Of a stretch of DNA of 64,000 bases, positions 59,198-64,000 are shown piece after piece. A program made the translations under genes and the position numbers. Position 1 is the stretch's first letter, and each line of letters opens with the position of its first letter. Origin of the DNA: RYN-230 sp963793825 (GTDB lineage: Bacteria > Actinomycetota > Actinomycetes > Streptosporangiales > Streptosporangiaceae); assembly GCA_963793825.1 (NCBI GenBank), contig CAWCBE010000008.1, positions 62,001-126,000 of the forward strand. Reading direction: 5' to 3'. The notes beneath the pieces were generated by a model, which did not search any database, was not told the origin of the DNA, and worked only from the letters and a program-made list of their open reading frames with translations.

Positions 59198-60004
59198 TCA
59201 GGGCGCAGCCGGGGCCAACGCCACGGCCGCCTCGCTGGTGTTGACCACGAACGTGAGAGTCTCCTGCAGGTACAGCTCCACGGACGTGTCGTTGTGGCTC
59301 AGGTAACCGATCGAGACGTCCTGGCCGAGATGCAGGGCGAAATCACCGCCCCGGGTGCTCAGCACGAAGGCGCCCTCGATGGCCGGGGCCCAGATGATCT
59401 CGCCGCTGACCAGCCGGTTGATGTGCTCCCGCACCGGGTAACCATGGTCGGAGGTCTCGCTGACGGCGGTGTAGGCATCGGCGCTCAGCAGCACCGAGTA
59501 GGGCCCGTTGACACCGGCCTCGCGCAGGTGGCGCAGGGCCTCGGCGACCGCCTGCGGGTAACTGAGCACGTCGGCGGGCAGCGTCATGGCCGGGTTGTCG
59601 GTCACCGCCCGGATGCCCGCCATCTGCCCCGCTGGGTAACCCTCGAAGATGGCCCGGTCCTCGGCGAACGCGATCAGCCGGGCGGCGTCCTTGACCGGCT
59701 GCCAGTCCGAGTCCTGCGCGCCGCGCTCCACGTCGTCCACGGCCTGCCGGCTCACCCGGAACGGCACCCGGAACTCGGTCAGCGGCACGACCTCCCGTGC
59801 CCGGGCCACGATGCCGTCCTGCGGGGCCGCCAGGTCGCGCAGGTGCCCGGTGCCGACCGCGGCTTGGCTGTACCCCTCCGGGCCGTGCACGTCCACCACC
59901 CGCCGCCCGGCCAGATTGCGCCGCAGGGTCCGCGCCGCCTCTTCCTCAATCTCGGACCAGGCCGCCGAGGAGACCGGAGCCAGCTCGCGATGCAGGTTAT
60001 TCAT
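59198..60004 (-). CDS. Encapsulin nanocompartment shell protein
   Basis: A 268-residue family 1 encapsulin (linocin M18-like, HK97 fold). It starts MNNLHRELAPVSSAAWSEIE, then RTLRRNLAGRRVVDVHGPEG and VVPLTEFRVPFRVSRQAVDD, with VKDAARLIAFAEDRAIFEGY and YLQETLTFVV near the end, all close to known DyP-carrying encapsulins. It assembles into a protein cage that encloses the DyP peroxidase made just before it. The start overlaps the peroxidase stop by 8 bases (ATGAATAA), so translation is coupled. Confidence 0.96.
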   Translation of the reverse strand: MNNLHRELAPVSSAAWSEIEEEAARTLRRNLAGRRVVDVHGPEGYSQAAVGTGHLRDLAAPQDGIVARAREVVPLTEFRVPFRVSRQAVDDVERGAQDSDWQPVKDAARLIAFAEDRAIFEGYPAGQMAGIRAVTDNPAMTLPADVLSYPQAVAEALRHLREAGVNGPYSVLLSADAYTAVSETSDHGYPVREHINRLVSGEIIWAPAIEGAFVLSTRGGDFALHLGQDVSIGYLSHNDTSVELYLQETLTFVVNTSEAAVALAPAAP

Positions 60005-61094
60005 GATCAGTCTCTCCTCTGAGGCTGCCGATTCCGAGTGATCCGCCTGACTGCCCCGCCGCTGCGGGCGGCCGCGCGCCGCCGCCGTCCGCCGCCTGCT
60101 CCGCGCCTTCCGGCGGCGGCACGGCCAGGCCCTCCAGCACCCCGACCGGGGGCACGAAGAACAGAACGCCGGTCACCGCGCGGCTGACATCCAGCAGCCG
60201 GTCGTAGTTGCCGGGCGGCAGGCCGACGAACATGTTCTGCAGCATCTGCTCGATCGGGTCGGGGGACCGCGCGTAGCCGATGAAGTAGGTGCCGAACTCC
60301 CCGTCGCTGGGACGGCCAAACGGCATGTTGTCCCGGACGATGTCGATGTCGTTGCCGTCGGGGTCGGTGAGCGAGGTCAGCGCGTTGTGCGCGTAGCTGG
60401 GCTTGACGTCGTCGTCCAGCTCGATGTTGGTCAGCTTGGTGCGCCCGACGATGCGCTCCTGCTCCTCCACCGGCAGCGCGTTCCACCGGGCGAGGTCGTG
60501 CAGGTATTTCTGCACGATCACGTAGCTGCCGCCGGCGAAGGGCGGGTCCTCCGGCCCGATGACGGTGGCGTCAACCGCGTCCTGGCCGGTCGGGTTCTCC
60601 GTCCCGTCCACGAACCCGATCAGGTCGCGCTCGTCGAAGTAGCGGAAGCCGTGCACCTCATCCACGGGCGCCACCGCGGCGCCCAGCCGGGCGACGATCT
60701 GAGCGGCCAGCTCGAAGCACAGGTCCATCCGTGAGGACCGGATGTGGAACAGCAGATCCCCGGCGGTGGCCGGGGCGTGCCGCCCGGCGGCCAGGAGCTC
60801 ACGGAACGGGTGCAGCCCGGCGGGCCGCGGCCCCCCGGCCGCCAGCCGGTCCCACAAACCGGAACTGAGCCCCATCACGCAGCTCAGCCCGGCGTCGGTG
60901 GCTCGGAAACCGACCGCGCGGAGCAGGGCAGCCAGGTCCCCGCACAGGGCGCGGACCGGGGCGAGGCTCTCCTCGCCGGCCCGCACCTCCAGGACGCAGA
61001 AGATGGCGGCGCTGGTCAGTCGCGCCGCGACCGGCTGCGGGACGGTCACCGGCGCGGTGGCCGCCCCGGCCTGGAAGGATCCTTCTGCCGTCAT
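59997..61094 (-). CDS. DyP-type heme peroxidase, encapsulin cargo
   Basis: A 365-residue dye-decolorising peroxidase. Distal Asp 163 lies in GFVDGTENP, distal Arg 254 in IVRDNMPFG, and the heme-ligand His is probably 236 in SYAHNAL. The body is followed by an Ala/Gly/Pro-rich linker (320-350) and then SLGIGSLRG at 352-360, the C-terminal signal that docks cargo in encapsulin shells. The enzyme uses peroxide to oxidise phenols and dyes, and in cages probably takes part in oxidative-stress defence. Encoded first in the two-gene operon. Confidence 0.96.
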   Translation of the reverse strand: MTAEGSFQAGAATAPVTVPQPVAARLTSAAIFCVLEVRAGEESLAPVRALCGDLAALLRAVGFRATDAGLSCVMGLSSGLWDRLAAGGPRPAGLHPFRELLAAGRHAPATAGDLLFHIRSSRMDLCFELAAQIVARLGAAVAPVDEVHGFRYFDERDLIGFVDGTENPTGQDAVDATVIGPEDPPFAGGSYVIVQKYLHDLARWNALPVEEQERIVGRTKLTNIELDDDVKPSYAHNALTSLTDPDGNDIDIVRDNMPFGRPSDGEFGTYFIGYARSPDPIEQMLQNMFVGLPPGNYDRLLDVSRAVTGVLFFVPPVGVLEGLAVPPPEGAEQAADGGGARPPAAAGQSGGSLGIGSLRGETDHE

Positions 61095-61103
61095 CGCCCG
61101 CCC

Positions 61104-62153
61104 CTACAGGTGTGGGCCGAGAAGCGTGAGGTCAGCGGGGGACAGCCGGTCCCGGGCCGTCTTGGCCTGGTGCCAGTACGGGTACAGCAGCGCCGGCGCG
61201 CTGACCGCCTCCAGCCGCTCCATTTCGTCCGCGGTCAGCTTGAGCTCGGCCGCGGCCAGGTTGTCCGCCAGCTGCTCGGTGGTCCGGGCACCGATCACCA
61301 GCGACGTCACGGCCGGCTTGGCCAGCAGGTAGGCGAGGGCCACCTGGGCGGCCGAGACCCCGTGCGCGGCGGCCGCCTCGACCAGCACATCGACGGTGTC
61401 GTGGAGCTTGTCCGGGTCGTAGACCGGCGGCTCGTTCCAGTCGGTCAGCTGCCGGGAGCCCGAGCTGGGCCGGGTGTCGCGACGGTAGCGGCCGGACAGC
61501 AGGCCGCCGGCCAGCGGGCTCCACACCAGCACCCCCAGGCCCTGGTCCACGGCGGCCGGGATCAGCTCATACTCTGCGTCCCGGGACTGCAGCGAGTAGT
61601 GGATCTGCTGGCTGACGAACCGGGGCAGGCCGCGCCGGTCGGCGGTGCCGAGCGCCTTCATCAGCTGCCAGCCCGCGTAGTTGGAGCAGCCCACGTAGCG
61701 GACCTTGCCCGACCGGACCAGCAGGTCCAGGGCGCCCAGGGTCTCCTCCAGCGGCGTCACGCCGTCCCACTCGTGGACCTGGTAAAGGTCGATGTGGTCG
61801 GTGCCGAGCCTCCGCAGGCTCGCCTCGCAGCCGTCCAGGATGTGCTGCCGGGACAAGCCGGCGTCGTTCGGGCCGTCCCCCATCGGCATCCGCACCTTCG
61901 TCGCCACCAGCACCTCGTCGCGGCGGCCCGCGAGCACCTCCCCGACGATCTCCTCGGACAGGCCGGCCGAGTACACGTCGGCCGTGTCGATCAGGTTGAC
62001 CCCGGTTTCCAGGCACATGTCAACCTGGCGCCGGGCCTCGTCCACGCGGGTTGACCCGACGCTGGCGAAGCCGCCGGTGCCGCCGAACGTCATCGTGCCC
62101 ATGGTGAGCACGGATATCTTGAGGCCTGAGTTGCCTAGCGTGCGGTACTCCAC
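61104..62153 (-). CDS. Aldo/keto reductase
   Basis: A 349-residue TIM-barrel oxidoreductase. It starts MEYRTLGNSGLKISVLTMGT with the Gly-rich segment, has NLIDTADVYSAGLSEEIVG with catalytic Asp and Tyr, KVRMPMGDGPNDAGLSRQHI, and DHIDLYQVHEWDGVTPLEET with the catalytic His; the C terminus contributes VIGARTTEQLADNL for NADPH. It reduces carbonyl compounds. It is on the same strand as the encapsulin operon, 9 bases before the peroxidase start, so probably co-transcribed with it. Confidence 0.95.
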   Translation of the reverse strand: MEYRTLGNSGLKISVLTMGTMTFGGTGGFASVGSTRVDEARRQVDMCLETGVNLIDTADVYSAGLSEEIVGEVLAGRRDEVLVATKVRMPMGDGPNDAGLSRQHILDGCEASLRRLGTDHIDLYQVHEWDGVTPLEETLGALDLLVRSGKVRYVGCSNYAGWQLMKALGTADRRGLPRFVSQQIHYSLQSRDAEYELIPAAVDQGLGVLVWSPLAGGLLSGRYRRDTRPSSGSRQLTDWNEPPVYDPDKLHDTVDVLVEAAAAHGVSAAQVALAYLLAKPAVTSLVIGARTTEQLADNLAAAELKLTADEMERLEAVSAPALLYPYWHQAKTARDRLSPADLTLLGPHL

Positions 62154-62162
62154 GGGAAAACC

Positions 62163-63038
62163 CTACCGAGGGCCCGCCAGCGCTTCCCGGGTGGCCGGCA
62201 CGACCTCCTCGGCGAAGGCGCGGGACTGCCGTTCCCGGTCCCCGGACGGCCAGAACACGAACGCGTTCATCTGCTGCTCCGCGTACAGCCCGGCCAGCGT
62301 GTCCACCCAGCGCCCGACCGGGCCGTGGAACGGGCCGCGGTCGTCGCCGGTGATCAGGCCCATGACGTTGTACAGCCGGGTGATCGCGTCCGGGTCGCGG
62401 CCGGCCTCCAGGGCGGCGCTGGTCAGGATGTCGTTCAGCGCGGGCAGCCGCTCGGGCGGGACGTAGGGTGCGGACACCGACCAGCCATCCGCCTTCGCGC
62501 CGGCCAGCGCGACGGCGCGCGGGCCGACGGCGCCGAGCCACAGGCCGATCGGGTGGGCCGGCCGGGGGCCGGGGGTCACGGCCGGCACGGTGTAGTAGCT
62601 GCCCTCGAAGCTGAACGGCTCGCCGGCCCAGCTGGCCCGGATGATGTCGATGGCCTCGCTGAGCGCGGCCCGGGCCTCGCCGGGCGTCCGGCGCGGGCCG
62701 CCCATCCCCGCGATGCCGTCGGTGAAGGCACCCGCGCCCAGGCCCAGCTCGAGGCGGCCGCCGGACAGCACGTCCATGGTGGCCGCCTGCTTGGCCAGCA
62801 TGGCCGGCGGCCGCAGCGGCAGGTTAGCCACGTTCGGGAAGAACCGGACCCGGGAGGTGCCCGCCGCCAGCCAGCTGATCAGCGAGAAGGTGTCGACGAA
62901 CCCGTCGTTGTACGGGTGGTCCTGGATCCCGACGAGCTCCAGGCCGGCCGAATCGGCGATGGCGGCGATCCGGGCGGCGATGGCCTGCCCCCCGGAGTTG
63001 GGGTCCACGTTCAGGCCGAATATGGCCGGCTGGCTCAT
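62163..63038 (-). CDS. LLM-class flavin/F420-dependent oxidoreductase
   Basis: A 291-residue luciferase-like monooxygenase-fold enzyme. It starts MSQPAIFGLNVDPNSGGQAI, with GIQDHPYNDGFVDTFSLISW, NVANLPLRPPAMLAKQAATM and DVLSGGRLELGLGAG, the typical cofactor region. The group mostly uses coenzyme F420 in actinobacteria. The ATG at 63038 follows AAGGAG; the start overlaps the marR stop (ATGA). Substrate unknown. Confidence 0.93.
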   Translation of the reverse strand: MSQPAIFGLNVDPNSGGQAIAARIAAIADSAGLELVGIQDHPYNDGFVDTFSLISWLAAGTSRVRFFPNVANLPLRPPAMLAKQAATMDVLSGGRLELGLGAGAFTDGIAGMGGPRRTPGEARAALSEAIDIIRASWAGEPFSFEGSYYTVPAVTPGPRPAHPIGLWLGAVGPRAVALAGAKADGWSVSAPYVPPERLPALNDILTSAALEAGRDPDAITRLYNVMGLITGDDRGPFHGPVGRWVDTLAGLYAEQQMNAFVFWPSGDRERQSRAFAEEVVPATREALAGPR

Positions 63039-63511
63039 GATCGCTCCTTCGCGAGATCGGGCTCCTCCGGTGCGCTGCGGATCACCCTGGTCAGCGCGCG
63101 GGTGAGCAGGTCCTGTTCCTCCGGGGTGAGCTGGTCGAGCAGCACGGCCCGGATCGTCCGGTCGTGCGCGGCGCTGGCCTGGGCCAGGACCGTGCGGCCC
63201 GCCGGGGTCAGCGAGACGAGCACGCCGCGGCCGTCCCCGGGTGCGGCGGCCCGGCGGACCCGGCCCTGGCGTTCCAGCCGGGCCACCGCCCGGCTCAGTG
63301 AGGGCTGGGTCAGCCGGATGGACGGGCATAGCGCCCCGGGCCGCATCCCGGCCGGCCCGGCCGCGCCCAGCTGCAGCAGCACCTCGAACTCGGTGATGGT
63401 CAGCCCGGGGCCGGCCGCCAGGGCCGCGGCCAGCTGCCCGGTGACCAGCGCGTGCGCCGCGGACAGCGCCGACCAGGCCCGGGCGCAGGACTGCTCGTCA
63501 TGGCGGTCCAT
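63035..63511 (-). CDS. MarR-family transcriptional regulator
   Basis: A 158-residue regulator. The winged helix is IRLTQPSLSRAVARLERQGR, preceded by EFEVLLQLGAAGPAGMRPGA, and the wing has RAAAPGDGRGVLVSLTPAG. It is translationally coupled to the LLM oxidoreductase and may sense oxidants or small phenolics for the operon. No Cys typical of OhrR near the N terminus except Cys 9 (EQSCARAW), which could act as a redox switch. Confidence 0.92.
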   Translation of the reverse strand: MDRHDEQSCARAWSALSAAHALVTGQLAAALAAGPGLTITEFEVLLQLGAAGPAGMRPGALCPSIRLTQPSLSRAVARLERQGRVRRAAAPGDGRGVLVSLTPAGRTVLAQASAAHDRTIRAVLLDQLTPEEQDLLTRALTRVIRSAPEEPDLAKERS

Positions 63512-63520
63512 GCGGCCTCC

Positions 63521-64000
63521 TCACCAGCCGGGCCAGCGGGTCCAGGTCCGCAGCGTGTCCGCGATGTGCTGCTCCTCGTAGTCCAGGTGGGCCAGCAGGT
63601 CGGCGGCGAGCGTGTCCAGCGCCGTGGCCAGCCGCTGCCGGGCCTTGTCCCCGGCCGCCTCCCCGAGGTCCCGGGCCGCGTCCTCGACCTCGCCGAGCAG
63701 GCCCGACACATGCTGGTGGTCGGCTTCCAGCTTGTCCACCACCGGGCTGAGCGCGGGGTTGGCCCGGCGCAGGGCCGGGAACAGGATGATCGACTCGTGC
63801 GTGTGGTGGCTGTGCACGATGCGGCAGTGCTGCAGGCAGTTCACCTTGAGCTGCCAGACCGGGCTGGCCATGGCGAGGTTGCGGACCGCTTCGCGCAGCG
63901 CCCCGGCCGGCCGCCCGGCCGCCGCGTCCGCCGCCATCTGCCGGATGGCGCCCAGATCGCTGCGGATCATGTCGTGCACCCAGCGCAGCTCGGCCACCAG
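63521..64000 (-). CDS. Hemerythrin-domain protein, partial
   Basis: The frame is open at the right edge, so the N terminus may lie beyond the window. The visible 159 residues hold the four-helix hemerythrin pattern: LRWVHDMIRSDLGAIRQMAA, then HCRIVHSHHTHESIILFPAL with the HxxxE and His ligands, KLEADHQHVSGLLGE and AHLDYEEQHIADTLRTW. It binds a di-iron centre and may carry or sense oxygen or NO. It lies 9 bases upstream of marR on the same strand. Confidence 0.9.
   Translation of the reverse strand: MVAELRWVHDMIRSDLGAIRQMAADAAAGRPAGALREAVRNLAMASPVWQLKVNCLQHCRIVHSHHTHESIILFPALRRANPALSPVVDKLEADHQHVSGLLGEVEDAARDLGEAAGDKARQRLATALDTLAADLLAHLDYEEQHIADTLRTWTRWPGW

Overview
The window is chromosomal DNA of a very GC-rich actinobacterium. 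Coding bias is strongly GC3, many starts are GTG, and genes in operons often overlap by 4 bases (ATGA or GTGA). The CCA-adding enzyme / inositol-phosphate synthase / PadR / DUF5318 / PBP / rpsF-ssb-rpsR-rplI / dnaB order is the one found near the replication origin of Streptomyces-like and Streptosporangiales-like actinobacteria. Species cannot be named from this alone.

Layout. 1-15.1 kb is conserved core: the end of the CCA tRNA nucleotidyltransferase, an MFS exporter, a cupin, ino1, a PadR regulator with a palindromic operator, DUF5318, a class A penicillin-binding protein, a GT87-type mannosyltransferase, DNase IV, a LysR/MFS pair, and rpsF-ssb-rpsR-rplI ending in a 16-bp perfect hairpin. 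15.3-18.3 kb holds a DnaA-box-like cluster and dnaB, whose P-loop is interrupted by a 404-residue class 3 (W-C-T) intein with a LAGLIDADG endonuclease.

18.4-28.4 kb is an accessory zone: a large DDE transposase gene, remnants of an SDR gene and of an ECF41/SigJ-like sigma factor, a PfkB kinase, tRNA-Arg(ACG), then a decayed island with a broken DinB gene, a VOC protein, an IS630 element with clear terminal repeats and a frameshift, a secreted protein and a tyrosine-integrase remnant. 28.5-34.4 kb is a SARP/NB-ARC regulator facing a DUF4097 protein and a DrrAB-type ABC exporter, with a leftover second copy of the permease tail between them. 34.4-46.4 kb mixes regulators (STAS-PAS-pseudokinase, TetR with tandem operators, MarR beside a broken MMPL exporter), a methyltransferase, topoisomerase IB, HAD and DinB proteins.

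46.4-64 kb is better ordered. A translationally coupled oxidoreductase / ureohydrolase / nitrilase operon may handle guanidino compounds. It is followed by an SMP-30 lactonase, gluconokinase with an Smr protein, a sedolisin, sigK-rskA, a LysM protein, a two-component system whose kinase is frameshifted by a CTGG duplication, a MazF-type toxin-antitoxin pair, and an encapsulin with its DyP peroxidase cargo, which carries a C-terminal encapsulation signal. Aldo/keto reductase, F420-type oxidoreductase, MarR and hemerythrin genes follow on the same strand. The most interesting items are the class 3 DnaB intein, the STAS-PAS protein with a histidine-kinase dimerisation motif lacking its histidine, the encapsulin nanocompartment locus, the DnaA-box cluster before dnaB, and several well-dated pieces of gene decay.
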